DNA of 53,202 bases from Candidatus Gastranaerophilales bacterium (GCA_944323725.1 CALUTP010000026.1:1-53202); one strand, 5' to 3'. Positions 43,166 to 51,957 are shown, numbered from the stretch's first letter. Numbers and translations are program-made. The notes: a model not told the origin generated them from the letters alone.

Positions 43166-44599
43166 ATGATGAAGGTAGTAGAAAAGATTAATTCACAAGC
43201 ATCTTGCGGTGGAATCCCTGTTAGCAAAAAGCAGGCATACCAACCTTCTTTTAGTGCAAAAGCTAATCCAAAAGATTTACAAAAAGAACTTCATGCACTT
43301 ATGCCGTCATCTCTAAAATTAATGAATAAATTAGCCAAAAACATGGGAGAGATTCAAAATATTGTATTTAATGCTCTAGCCACAGGTCTAGTTGCTCCTA
43401 TATTCATAAAATGGAATCCGCTTTCTAAAACAGATGAAGATACAAGGACATATTCAGCATGGCGTCAACCAATATCAGCAGTCCTTGCAGTTGTAACACA
43501 AGCCGGGATTACCGCTCCATTTAATACATTAATTAATAATATGGCAAACTCTGGATATTTAGGAGAAAAATATAACAAAAGCGCAATTAGAGATGATAAT
43601 TATATAGAAAAACTTATAAAAAAAGAATCTCCAAATATAACAAAAGAGCAGTTAAAGAAAAAACTCATTACCAAAAAAGCTGAACAGACACAGGATATAT
43701 TAACTTCACTACGCAGTAAAAATACTATTATGCTCAAAAATTATAAAGGTGAAACAGTTCCAATGAGTAAAAGTGAATATAAAAATCTGCTTATTGAAAC
43801 TGTAGAAGGCATAATCAGTGATTTAGAAGAGACTAAAAAAGAATTAGAGACAAAAAGTAAAAGAAGAAAAGCTAGAGGAGAATATTTAAGAACTCATAAT
43901 AAAGAAGCTAAAAAGGTTTTAGAAGAAATTAATGAGGAACTCCAAAAACCTAATTCACTAAAAGAATTTAAATCATACTTGAGTAAAAAAATTAAAAATC
44001 TTCGTTCAAGCAAGGCAAACCCTGAATTAATACAAATGGTCAAAGAAGTTGCAGGAAGAGCACCAGCGACTCGCCAACATGATAAAGCAACAGATAATGC
44101 AATTATAAAAGCAATGAGAGGCAAAGTTACCAAAATGCTTGGACATACAGAGCGCTATGGTAACACAAAAACAGCAAAAGAAGTAATTGAAGCTGTTAAT
44201 AACAGTATAAAAGGTCAATTTGATGCAGTCAAAGAATCAAAAGAATTCTTTGATAGCATAAAAAAAGCAATTAATGAAAATTCTATTACTTTAGCAGAAA
44301 TCGAAAAAAGAATTGCAGATAAGTTCGGAGCATCAAAAAATGAGCTGTTAAATAAGAACTTTGCCGTTGAAGTTGTTGAAAAACTCAAGAAAAATATTAC
44401 CAATAATCTAAAAGGGTTTAAACAAATAGCAGGAGTAATTGTTTCTTGTGCAATATTACCATTCACCTGTGCATTACTAAACTGGGTATATCCTATATTT
44501 ATGGACGCAGTATTCCCTAATCTTTCAAATAAAAAACATGATAATGAAGCATCTGCTTTAGTAGCAAAAGCTCCAAAGAAAGTTGAGGTAAAACAATGA
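43166..44599 (+). CDS. Unknown tagged membrane protein with long coiled-coil middle
   Basis: Not recognised. It has 477 residues. The N terminus carries PSFSAK at 27-32, a variant of the F-x-G tag. Hydrophobic segments occur at about 67-88 (IVFNALATGLVAPIFIKW), 104-128 (PISAVLAVVTQAGITAPF) and 425-455 (GVIVSCAILPFTCALLNWVYPIF). Between them lies a highly charged helical stretch (about 150-400) rich in Lys/Glu and Asn, probably coiled coil. The overall plan is a membrane hairpin with a large cytoplasmic helical domain. ATG overlaps nothing upstream; the stop overlaps the next gene by 4 bases. Confidence 0.75.
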   Translation: MMKVVEKINSQASCGGIPVSKKQAYQPSFSAKANPKDLQKELHALMPSSLKLMNKLAKNMGEIQNIVFNALATGLVAPIFIKWNPLSKTDEDTRTYSAWRQPISAVLAVVTQAGITAPFNTLINNMANSGYLGEKYNKSAIRDDNYIEKLIKKESPNITKEQLKKKLITKKAEQTQDILTSLRSKNTIMLKNYKGETVPMSKSEYKNLLIETVEGIISDLEETKKELETKSKRRKARGEYLRTHNKEAKKVLEEINEELQKPNSLKEFKSYLSKKIKNLRSSKANPELIQMVKEVAGRAPATRQHDKATDNAIIKAMRGKVTKMLGHTERYGNTKTAKEVIEAVNNSIKGQFDAVKESKEFFDSIKKAINENSITLAEIEKRIADKFGASKNELLNKNFAVEVVEKLKKNITNNLKGFKQIAGVIVSCAILPFTCALLNWVYPIFMDAVFPNLSNKKHDNEASALVAKAPKKVEVKQ

Positions 44600-45324
44600 G
44601 TGCTATAGGAAGATATACTGAAAAAGCTTTAGATGTACTTATAAAAAAACCTCTTAAGTCACTTTCTGAATTAAAACCAATGGATTATGTCTGCAAAAAA
44701 TATAGAGCAAATAAAAGAAATTTTATTAGCGGATTAGGAATTGCATCAATTGTAATCAAAGATGGTCTTGGGTGTTATTTTTACGTAAACCAGAGTATGC
44801 ATAATGAAAAAATTCCAGAAGACAAACGTAAATTCGTTGCAGCACTGGACCTTGCAAATGGCGGTTTAATGATTGCAATGCAGATTTTAATGTTCAAAAC
44901 AGTATCTAATAAAATAGTTCAAAGTAAAATGTTTGAAAAGATGTTTGGGAAACATTTTGATCGAGCTGCAAGAAAAGGCTACCAATCCATAATAAAAGGA
45001 CGTGAAAGATTTAGGACTTTGCCAGAAGACCAATTTAAAAAAGGTATGGATGGAATTAAAGAAACAACATTTGATGCTTTTGCAAACATAACATCATTAA
45101 TAGCTGCAACAACCGTTGGTAAAAGAGTTATAGTTCCTTTCATAGCAACACCTTTGGCAGATAAAACCAAAGCTTGGATGAGTCGCAATGATAAACCGGT
45201 ACAGATAAATAAAGATACTGAAAATAATTATTCTACGGAAAAACCAGCTGCAGAAATATGTAAGCCTCAAAAACAAAATATCATCACAAATATTTATCCT
45301 AAAAATAGTGGATTAAAAATTTAA
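44596..45324 (+). CDS. Unknown membrane protein coupled to the tagged gene
   Basis: Not recognised. It has 242 residues and its ATG overlaps the previous stop (ATGA), implying a fixed ratio with that protein. Hydrophobic stretches lie at about 40-60 (FISGLGIASIVIKDGLGCYFYV), 83-105 (AALDLANGGLMIAMQILMF) and 155-182 (AFANITSLIAATTVGKRVIVPFIATPLA). They are separated by basic helices (KMFEKMFGKHFDRAARKGYQ). The C-terminal 40 residues are polar and probably disordered. It likely forms a complex with the upstream protein. It ends at a strong terminator. Confidence 0.75.
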   Translation: MSAIGRYTEKALDVLIKKPLKSLSELKPMDYVCKKYRANKRNFISGLGIASIVIKDGLGCYFYVNQSMHNEKIPEDKRKFVAALDLANGGLMIAMQILMFKTVSNKIVQSKMFEKMFGKHFDRAARKGYQSIIKGRERFRTLPEDQFKKGMDGIKETTFDAFANITSLIAATTVGKRVIVPFIATPLADKTKAWMSRNDKPVQINKDTENNYSTEKPAAEICKPQKQNIITNIYPKNSGLKI

Positions 45325-45357
45325 AAAGAGTTTCAACAAATAGAAACTCTTTTTTTA
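45325..45357. terminator. Bidirectional Rho-independent terminator
   Basis: Arms 45325-45334 and 45343-45352 (AAAGAGTTTC / GAAACTCTTT) pair over 10 bp around loop AACAAATA and run into T on the plus strand. On the minus strand the stem is followed by TTTTTAAATTTTT. It lies between convergent genes at 45324 and 45374. Confidence 0.9.
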
Positions 45358-45373
45358 TAGTTAAAATTTAAAT

Positions 45374-45721
45374 TTAAAAAGGCTTAGTTTGATTTAATTT
45401 AAGTCTTAAATCTCTAAAGCGAGCAATATCTTCTTGAGTTTTTCCAGTATCCTGAAATACAGCTTGAGTGGATGGATGAACCATCAAGACATAATCCATG
45501 TGGATTTCAAGAAAATTATATTTTCTTGGAGATTGATTGGCATTTCTAGGATAAATTTCAGCATTAGTTACAGCCAAAAAACGTCTTTCTTTATCATTTA
45601 AAAGGTCAGTTAACTCACGGTTTGTATTTGTATATTTCGAAACATGAACAATACCTTTAATATCGTGATCAACTGTCAAAATACTAACTTCTATTGGTAC
45701 TGTATCTAAATTTTTAGCCAT
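45374..45721 (-). CDS. Conserved-looking unknown protein, 115 residues
   Basis: Not firmly recognised. The stretch GIVHVSKYTNTNRELTDLLNDKERRFLAVTNAEIYP resembles a small beta-rich family seen in several phyla in which R-x-S-D-x-L-N...RFL-x-L-T-x-A recurs, but I cannot name a function. The protein is soluble and its C terminus is helical and polar (TGKTQEDIARFRDLRLKLNQTKPF). An AAGGAAAAG ribosome binding site precedes ATG 45721. It lies 67 bases after yitT in the same direction as lysA-cdaA-yitT and may be the tail of that run. Confidence 0.7.
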   Translation of the reverse strand: MAKNLDTVPIEVSILTVDHDIKGIVHVSKYTNTNRELTDLLNDKERRFLAVTNAEIYPRNANQSPRKYNFLEIHMDYVLMVHPSTQAVFQDTGKTQEDIARFRDLRLKLNQTKPF

Positions 45722-45787
45722 TTTCTTTTCCTTACTTAAACTATTAATATCATAAGTATAATATATTTTAACAAAATTGTCTATAGG

Positions 45788-46654
45788 TTAAATTTTATCA
45801 ATTCTTTTCCCCATTCTAATACCATAAGCTTCATGAACATCAACAACTGATATAAAGGCACTTGGGTCAATTGATTTAATAACATCTTTCATTTTGCTCA
45901 TTTCTAAGCGGGAAACAACACAATAAATAATTGTTTTTGCTTCACCAGAATATCCGCCAGTTCCATGAAGATAGGTAACACCTATTTCTAAATCTTTTAT
46001 TAATACATTACCGATATCTTCCCATTTATTACTAATAATCCGTACCGATTTAGAATTGCTCACACCCTCTAACACTACATCAATCACTCTTGACGCAAGA
46101 AAATAGGTAAGGATTGAATACATAGCTTTTTCCCAGCCAAATACAAGCCCTGATGCACCATATATAAATATATTGATGCCCATAATAATCTCACCTACTG
46201 ACAAACCGAATTTTTTAGAAATTACAAGCGACATTATTTCTGTACCATCTAAAGATCCTTCATTTTTAAGCACTAAACCCACGCCTGTCCCAAGAAGAAT
46301 ACCTCCAAATACAGTTGCCAGCAGTAAATCATTCGTAATTTTTATTGAGTGAAATATATTAGTTGCAACTGCAAACATTAAAATTGCAAAAAAAGTTTGA
46401 AAAACGAAATTTTTACCCATTTTAGTAAAAGCAAGACAAATAAATGGGATATTTAAAATTATAATTAATAACCCGAGATTATATTTTAAAAGATAACTTA
46501 ATATCATTGAAATACCAACAATACCACCATCAATAATATTATTTGGCGCTAAAAACGTATCAATGGCAAATCCTGCAATAAAAGCACCTAAAGTCAAGAA
46601 AAATCCTTTTTTAACTACCGACAAAGCTTTTTTGACTAATTCTTTTGCAGACAT
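45788..46654 (-). CDS. YitT-family membrane protein (DUF161 plus DUF2179)
   Basis: A membrane protein of 288 residues with five or six helices. The N-terminal part shows the YitT pattern (FAIDTFLAPNNIIDGGIVGISMIL, then GTGVGLVLKNEGSLDGTEIMSLVISKKFGLSVGE). The C-terminal cytoplasmic DUF2179 domain (about 215-285) includes GVTYLHGTGGYSG and IDPSAFISVVDVHEAYG. The biochemical role of YitT proteins is not established. It follows cdaA by 16 bases with a GAAGGT ribosome binding site, so it may be tied to c-di-AMP signalling; this is inference. Confidence 0.92.
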   Translation of the reverse strand: MSAKELVKKALSVVKKGFFLTLGAFIAGFAIDTFLAPNNIIDGGIVGISMILSYLLKYNLGLLIIILNIPFICLAFTKMGKNFVFQTFFAILMFAVATNIFHSIKITNDLLLATVFGGILLGTGVGLVLKNEGSLDGTEIMSLVISKKFGLSVGEIIMGINIFIYGASGLVFGWEKAMYSILTYFLASRVIDVVLEGVSNSKSVRIISNKWEDIGNVLIKDLEIGVTYLHGTGGYSGEAKTIIYCVVSRLEMSKMKDVIKSIDPSAFISVVDVHEAYGIRMGKRIDKI

Positions 46655-46670
46655 GATATACCTTCACTTT

Positions 46671-47576
46671 TTACTTATCTTTTTTATGCTCACTCTTTTT
46701 GATTGTAATCAAATTATTAATTTTAAAAATAGTTTTTTTATTATCTTCATTTTTATCACGATAACCTAGTATATGTTCCAAATCTGATTTAAGAGTTACC
46801 AAGTCTTCATATTTTTTTAAAACTCCACCCAAAGCAATGGAGACATCACCAGTTTCTTCAGATATCACCAGACAAGCAGCCTCGCTTACTTCAGACATAC
46901 CAATTGCAGCACGATGTCTTGTCCCGTATTTCCAGCTCAATTTTGGATCCTCAGTAAGTGGGAGCAGAACTCCTGCAGAAATAATTTTTGCACCATTTAT
47001 AACAACAGCACCATCATGAAGTGGAGTATTTGGATGGAAAATTGTCAATAACAACTCAGTAGATAAATCTGCATTAAGTTTAGTTCCAACCTCATAATAT
47101 GTATTGCTTAAATCATGTTGAAAAACAATTAAAGCTCCAGTATGAGTTTTAGAAAAGAATTTTACAGCCTCTATAATTTCTTTTATAACATCTATTTCTT
47201 CATCGCTGGATTTTTTAGAACTTCCAGAAAATGCCTTAGAAATAAAATCAACTTGACCTAGAAAGCCGAGAAATCTTCTTAATTCTGGCTGGAAAATTAC
47301 AATTAAACTCAACGAAACAAGGGTAACAATCGATTTTAAAAACATACCAAGTATTTTCAAATCAATTCTTATCAAAATTTCAGAGAATACCCAGACAAAA
47401 ATAAGAATAAATATGCCTTTAACAAACTTTTCAGACTGAGTATTCTTAATAAATTTTTTGTAAAATGCATAAAGGATAACTGCAATGACAAGTACTTCAA
47501 GAAGATTTGTCCAATTAAACGACAAATCCATAGCACCTATTTGAAATTGCAAGTATGATAAAAAATCGTTAAGCAT
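46671..47576 (-). CDS. cdaA: Diadenylate cyclase CdaA (c-di-AMP synthase)
   Basis: Makes c-di-AMP from two ATP. The 301 residues have about three N-terminal membrane helices (residues 20-95). The catalytic DAC domain follows, with motif DGAVVI (about 180-185) and GTRHRAAIGMSE (about 209-220); the DGA and RHR residues are both intact. The domain end, SEETGDVSIALGG, matches the family. It starts 1 base after the lysA stop and so is translationally coupled to it. Together with the PgpH-type hydrolase at 38230 it forms a complete c-di-AMP synthesis/turnover pair, though in separate operons. Confidence 0.96.
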   Translation of the reverse strand: MLNDFLSYLQFQIGAMDLSFNWTNLLEVLVIAVILYAFYKKFIKNTQSEKFVKGIFILIFVWVFSEILIRIDLKILGMFLKSIVTLVSLSLIVIFQPELRRFLGFLGQVDFISKAFSGSSKKSSDEEIDVIKEIIEAVKFFSKTHTGALIVFQHDLSNTYYEVGTKLNADLSTELLLTIFHPNTPLHDGAVVINGAKIISAGVLLPLTEDPKLSWKYGTRHRAAIGMSEVSEAACLVISEETGDVSIALGGVLKKYEDLVTLKSDLEHILGYRDKNEDNKKTIFKINNLITIKKSEHKKDK

Positions 47577-47577
47577 A

Positions 47578-48909
47578 TTACTTTTTCAACCTATCAGGAA
47601 TTCTATCATGAGAAATCAAATCATCTAGAGTCTCTCTTTCTATAATAATATCAGATTGTGAATTATTTACAAGTACCATAGCTGGTTTTTGTACTCTATT
47701 ATAATTTGAAGCCATAGAATAATTATAAGCTCCGGTATTGTAAACACAAAGTATATCACCTTCTTCAAGATTTGGGAGCTTTATATTTTGAATTAAAACA
47801 TCACCACTTTCACAAAAACGTCCGGCAATTGTAACACATTGTGAAATTTCAGCATCAGGTTTATTAGCAACAGAAGCTGTATATTCAGCTTGATACATGC
47901 TGGGTCTGGCATTATCAGCCATACCACCATCAATTGCAAAATATTTCTTACCATTTGGAACCTGTTTTGAACTGCCTATAGTATAAAGTGTTACACCGGA
48001 TGTAGAGATAATACTTCTACCAGGCTCAATAAATAATGTCGGGAAATCAATTCCGTACTTTTTAACACTATTATTTAAACTTTCGATAATAATACCAGCT
48101 ATCTCATATGTAGAAGGCGGGCAATCCTTATCAGTATATTTTACCCCTAGTCCTCCTCCAATATTAATTTCATCAAGTTGCAGTCCGAATTTTTCATCCA
48201 ATCTAGCTAATTCTTTTACAAGAATTTCAATTTCATCGTGATATACTTTAGTTTCAAAAATTTGAGAACCGATATGAGCATGGAGTCCTTTTAATTTTAG
48301 ATTAGAATATTCATCCAAAATAAGAGAAACTGCATCATCAATCTGAGTTAAATCGAACCCGAATTTCGAATCCAGATGCCCTGTTTGAATATACTCATGA
48401 GTATGACACTCAATACCTGGAGTAATTCGCAAAAGAATTTCAGCAATTTTATTTTTAGATTTAGCTAGTTCATTCAACAAAGCTAATTCTAAAAAATTAT
48501 CAACAGAAAAACGTCCAACACCTAATTCTAAAGCTAAATTAATCTCACTAACTGATTTATTATTACCGTTAAAAAGGACTTTTTTCATATCTACACCAGC
48601 ATTATAGACAGTATAAATTTCACCTGCTGAAACAACATCAAAGCCAAAACCTTCTTCTGCAAGAATAGCAGATGTAGCTATAGTACATAGCGCTTTTGAA
48701 GCATACATCATATTAACATTTTTATAAGGAGAAAAAGCCTCTTTATAATCTTTACATATACTTCTCAATGTAGTTTCATCCAGCACATATAATGGAGTTT
48801 CATATTTTTTTGCCAGTCCAACGAGATCACAACCACCTATAGAAAGATTTCCCTCTTTATTAATTTCAGTTGTAACTGGGCTGATTGACTGATTTGTACT
48901 AATCTGCAT
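47578..48909 (-). CDS. lysA: Diaminopimelate decarboxylase
   Basis: Last step of lysine synthesis: decarboxylation of meso-diaminopimelate. A fold-type III PLP enzyme of 443 residues, with the PLP lysine in MYASKALCT (about residue 70). The phosphate-binding GGGLGVKY lies near 255, and the second-subunit active-site CESGD in GRFCESGDVL (about 368-372). About 15 extra polar residues precede the usual start; GAGGAG lies upstream of ATG 48909. It leads a run with cdaA and yitT. A lysine riboswitch would not fit into the 86 bases upstream. Confidence 0.96.
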   Translation of the reverse strand: MQISTNQSISPVTTEINKEGNLSIGGCDLVGLAKKYETPLYVLDETTLRSICKDYKEAFSPYKNVNMMYASKALCTIATSAILAEEGFGFDVVSAGEIYTVYNAGVDMKKVLFNGNNKSVSEINLALELGVGRFSVDNFLELALLNELAKSKNKIAEILLRITPGIECHTHEYIQTGHLDSKFGFDLTQIDDAVSLILDEYSNLKLKGLHAHIGSQIFETKVYHDEIEILVKELARLDEKFGLQLDEINIGGGLGVKYTDKDCPPSTYEIAGIIIESLNNSVKKYGIDFPTLFIEPGRSIISTSGVTLYTIGSSKQVPNGKKYFAIDGGMADNARPSMYQAEYTASVANKPDAEISQCVTIAGRFCESGDVLIQNIKLPNLEEGDILCVYNTGAYNYSMASNYNRVQKPAMVLVNNSQSDIIIERETLDDLISHDRIPDRLKK

Positions 48910-48995
48910 TTTATTAAACTCCTCATTATCTCATATGCTTATAGTAAAATTTTAACACGCTGAAATTCAAATTAAAATACAAAAAATAAATTAGT

Positions 48996-49949
48996 TTATA
49001 ATAAAATACAGATACATAAAATAACACAGAACCACATCATAAGATTTCTTGCTTGGAATAAAACAAAATAAAAAGTTTCTGTCCCTTGCTTTTTTATAGT
49101 TTCCCAATTATCAAGAGGCAAATTCCACCAATTAATATGAAGTTTAAATAATTTATCTTCATTATATTTTTTTATAAGTTTAAATACATTGATAGCAATG
49201 GGTACAGTTAAAAAAGTAAAATAAATCACATAGTTTTTTATTAAAAATCCAAAATACCCAACAGACAAATACCCTAAAATATAAAATATTATAAGTATAA
49301 TTAAAGCCCTATTTTTATCACCTACCCTACAGCACAAAGTACGTTTATACGAAGTTTGATCACTGTCAAAATCGAGAAGAGTATGAACATATAAAAAAGC
49401 TAAAGTAAACATAACAACAGCAATAGACAAAATAAATACTTCATAAGAAAATGCTTTTTTCATAACATAATAGACACCTTCAAACATAAAAGGACCGAAC
49501 AAAAGTCCAATTACGACTTCACTCAAACCAACCATAGAAAACTTTGCATAGGAAATAGTAAGAATTCCACCCAAAATTGTAAGCCATATTACACCAATTC
49601 CACTTCTAAAAAACAAAAATACTCCGATTAGCAAAGCTATTGAACTAAATAGAACAATCATTTTCAATATATCATCTAAAGTTACACTGCCATCACGAAT
49701 ATAACAACACTTAGATCTAACAGCACTATTCATAAGTTTTTCATCTTTTGAAAGAATTCCATAGTCAATATAATCATCAGCTAAATTACCAGCAAGATGG
49801 GCTAAAGAAATTCCAATTAAAGCCAATAAACCATTTAAAAAATTACCACCAGCCTTTAGCGAAAATAAAAATACAACAAGCCAAGACATAATTGTAAGCG
49901 GTAAAGCAAAAGCTCTAGAGCAATTTAACCAAAATATAAATTTTTCCAC
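48996..49949 (-). CDS. UbiA-family prenyltransferase
   Basis: An intramembrane prenyltransferase of 317 residues with about eight or nine helices. NLADDYIDYG (about residues 55-64) is the first aspartate-rich motif (N-x-x-D-D-x-x-D type). The second is near HTLLDFDSDQTSYKRT (about 190-205), with the D-x-x-x-D of the family. The acceptor cannot be named; MenA/UbiA-like quinone synthesis or polyprenylation of a heterocycle are possible. The start is GTG 49949, overlapping the preceding stop by one base (TAGTG), so it is coupled to the 72-residue gene. Confidence 0.85.
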   Translation of the reverse strand: MEKFIFWLNCSRAFALPLTIMSWLVVFLFSLKAGGNFLNGLLALIGISLAHLAGNLADDYIDYGILSKDEKLMNSAVRSKCCYIRDGSVTLDDILKMIVLFSSIALLIGVFLFFRSGIGVIWLTILGGILTISYAKFSMVGLSEVVIGLLFGPFMFEGVYYVMKKAFSYEVFILSIAVVMFTLAFLYVHTLLDFDSDQTSYKRTLCCRVGDKNRALIILIIFYILGYLSVGYFGFLIKNYVIYFTFLTVPIAINVFKLIKKYNEDKLFKLHINWWNLPLDNWETIKKQGTETFYFVLFQARNLMMWFCVILCICILL

Positions 49950-50167
49950 TATTTCAAAATTCCTTTTATTCCTATTACAGCTTCATAAGAAGCACCAGCC
50001 TCCAGCAATTCCTCTGCGGTAAGCCCAAATAATGTAACCAGACCAAAAATTTCACTATCCCCAGTTTTAAGCATATCAACAACAGTTCTTACCGCTTCTT
50101 CTCTTGAAAGATTCGTAATCCTGTCATTAATTCCTAAATGAAGACTTCTTTTTTTAGCTTTCCCCAT
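49949..50167 (-). CDS. Unknown 72-residue protein between nanK-like and UbiA genes
   Basis: Not recognised. A small soluble, helical protein. The N terminus is basic (MGKAKKRSLHLG), followed by helices DRITNLSREEAVRTVVDMLKTG and FGLTAEELLEAGASYEAVIGIKGILK. The second half resembles a small helix-turn-helix-like fold but without a clear recognition helix. It starts 6 bases after the ROK kinase and its stop overlaps the next start by one base, so it is embedded in an operon and is unlikely to be a chance frame. Confidence 0.7.
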   Translation of the reverse strand: MGKAKKRSLHLGINDRITNLSREEAVRTVVDMLKTGDSEIFGLVTLFGLTAEELLEAGASYEAVIGIKGILK

Positions 50168-50173
50168 AATACT

Positions 50174-51061
50174 CTATAAATCTCCAACCTTACTTATCCC
50201 AAGAGCTAAAAGTGCTGCACCTATCATTCCTGAATAATTTCCAGCCTCTGCTTTTACAACTTTTAAAGGTGTAGTGACAATTTCTTGATTAACTTTATCT
50301 GTTAAATAGTCTGTATCTGTAAATTCAGCCATAGAACCCGAAAGTACAATTACATCCGGATCAAAAATATTTGCTAAACCAATTAGCCCGGCAAGAATAT
50401 CATTTTGCCAGCGGTTAAAAATAGCAGTCATAAGTCTATCATTATTTTTCCACCCATCAATCACATCATAAGTTGTAATATTAGGATTCTTAGACATCTC
50501 AACTGCAGTAAGTCTCAGACCAGTACCTGAAGCATAGCTTTCAAAACAATCAAAACTCCCGCATGTACATTTTCTATGTTTATCCAATCTCATTTTAAAG
50601 TGCATTTCACCAGCTGCACCTTTTTTACCTTTATAAAGCTTATTATCAAGAATAATCCCCCCACCAACACCAGTGCCTAGAGTAATCATAATTGAATAAG
50701 GCATATTTTTTGAAGCCCCAATTACATGTTCAGCCCACGCTGCCGCATTTGCATCATTTTCAACAAAAACAGGCTTTTTACTCAATGATTTAAAATCCAT
50801 TAACGGGTATTCTTTTGCAATATTTCCTGTTGAACCTAAAATTCCATCGTTAGAATTATTAACAGCTCCACAAGTTGCAAAAGCAATCACATCGACCTCA
50901 TTTTCATAACGAGTAATTATATCTTCAAAAGTATTTTTTATTTCATCAAAAGTCTTAGGTGTAGATTGCTTTTCAATTTCACCAATAATCTCACCATTTT
51001 CATCCACAATAGTATTATAAATTTTTGTACCACCTACATCTATTGCTAAAGCTTTTTTCAT
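50174..51061 (-). CDS. nanK: ROK-family sugar kinase, probable N-acetylmannosamine kinase
   Basis: A ROK kinase of 295 residues. The ATP phosphate loop is IDVGGTKI (residues 7-14), and the substrate/catalytic stretch ENDANAAAWAE (about 106-116) contains the general-base Asp. TLGTGVGGGII is the next phosphate motif, and the ROK zinc site is CTCGSFDCFE (about 169-178). The neighbouring nanE makes N-acetylmannosamine kinase (NanK) more likely than glucokinase, but sequence alone does not settle the substrate. ATG is immediately after the stop of the 63-residue gene (TAAATG). Confidence 0.83.
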   Translation of the reverse strand: MKKALAIDVGGTKIYNTIVDENGEIIGEIEKQSTPKTFDEIKNTFEDIITRYENEVDVIAFATCGAVNNSNDGILGSTGNIAKEYPLMDFKSLSKKPVFVENDANAAAWAEHVIGASKNMPYSIMITLGTGVGGGIILDNKLYKGKKGAAGEMHFKMRLDKHRKCTCGSFDCFESYASGTGLRLTAVEMSKNPNITTYDVIDGWKNNDRLMTAIFNRWQNDILAGLIGLANIFDPDVIVLSGSMAEFTDTDYLTDKVNQEIVTTPLKVVKAEAGNYSGMIGAALLALGISKVGDL

Positions 51062-51253
51062 TTATTTTACTGCCTTGTCACTTAATTTTTCAAATGTATC
51101 TGTGCATTGAATAAACTTATTCTGATTTTTAATATTTTTAAATAGTAAATCACTACCTATATTTATAGACTTTTCATTAATTTTTTGATGTGTTTCTATT
51201 ATATGAAAAAAATTTTTCGCAACATCATAATTTGACATAATTCTAAATTTCAT
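51062..51253 (-). CDS. Unknown 63-residue protein between nanE and nanK
   Basis: Not recognised. The ribosome binding site AGGTGA precedes ATG 51253, and the stop abuts the nanK start, which argues that the frame is translated. The sequence is polar (MKFRIMSNYDVAKNFFHIIETHQKINEK) with no membrane helix or motif. A start at residue 6 is possible. It could be a small regulator or accessory of the ManNAc pathway, by position only. Confidence 0.65.
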   Translation of the reverse strand: MKFRIMSNYDVAKNFFHIIETHQKINEKSINIGSDLLFKNIKNQNKFIQCTDTFEKLSDKAVK

Positions 51254-51261
51254 AACATCAC

Positions 51262-51945
51262 CTACTTATTTCTTTGCACAAATCGTTTTGTAATAAGCTG
51301 AGGTCTTGTGATAGCAGAGCCAATAACCACACAATGAGCTCCTAATTTAAATGCTCTATCAACCTGCCATGGTTCCCAAATTCTACCTTCCAAAACTACC
51401 GGCACATCAGTTTCACTAACTAAAGCTTTTAATAAGTCAAAATCAGGCTCATCTGTAGCTGGGGCCGAATGAGTAGTGTATCCAGACAAAGTAGTAGATA
51501 AGATGTTGGCGCCTAATTTAGCACAATTAACGCCCTCTTCTACTGTAGATACATCTGCCATAGAAATTCTTTTATTTAATTTGATATACTTTATAATTTC
51601 TTCAAGAGTACAACCTTCTCTTGGTCGTGATGTCCCATCGAAAGCAATAATATCAGCTCCTGCTCCTATCAAAGATATTACGTCTTTTAATGTTGGAGTT
51701 ATATATACAATTTCCTGCCAATTTTTAGGTATAACATCAGGTTTTGTAAGCCCTATTACAGGAATATCAAAAAGATGTTTTGCATTTTTCACATCTCTTG
51801 CTCCAGCTACTCTAAGTCCACCAGCACCGCCTTTTACTACGGACTTCATCATAGCTACCATACATTTTTCTAAATACAATGGCTCTGATGGCATTGCCTG
51901 TACTGACACTACAACCTTATTCTTCAAACGATTAATCATATCCAT
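51262..51945 (-). CDS. nanE: N-acetylmannosamine-6-phosphate 2-epimerase
   Basis: Interconverts ManNAc-6-P and GlcNAc-6-P in sialic acid/amino-sugar use. From ATG 51945 there are 227 residues (MDMINRLKNKVVVSVQAMP), a TIM barrel. Family landmarks are GGAGGLRVAG, GLTKPD, AFDGTSRPR (phosphate/metal region), TLSGYT and VVLEGRIWEPWQ near the C terminus, then CVVIGSAITRPQLITKRF. A longer reading to 52014 is rejected because TATAAT falls within it, exactly 6 bases before ATG 51945. It is the first gene of a run with the 63-residue gene, nanK, the 72-residue gene and UbiA. Confidence 0.93.
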   Translation of the reverse strand: MDMINRLKNKVVVSVQAMPSEPLYLEKCMVAMMKSVVKGGAGGLRVAGARDVKNAKHLFDIPVIGLTKPDVIPKNWQEIVYITPTLKDVISLIGAGADIIAFDGTSRPREGCTLEEIIKYIKLNKRISMADVSTVEEGVNCAKLGANILSTTLSGYTTHSAPATDEPDFDLLKALVSETDVPVVLEGRIWEPWQVDRAFKLGAHCVVIGSAITRPQLITKRFVQRNK

Positions 51946-51951
51946 GGCTTC

Positions 51952-51957
51952 ATTATA
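51952..51957 (-). promoter_or_regulatory. -10 element with predicted leaderless start (nanE)
   Basis: On the minus strand TATAAT (51957-51952) is followed by 6 bases and then ATG 51945. Transcription should begin at the start codon, and there is no ribosome binding site in the intervening bases. It is back-to-back with the M16 promoter at 51977-51984. Confidence 0.6.

Noticed and set aside
48910..48995. Lysine riboswitch upstream of lysA
   Set aside because: The 86-base gap is shorter than the roughly 170-nt aptamer and shows no matching helices.
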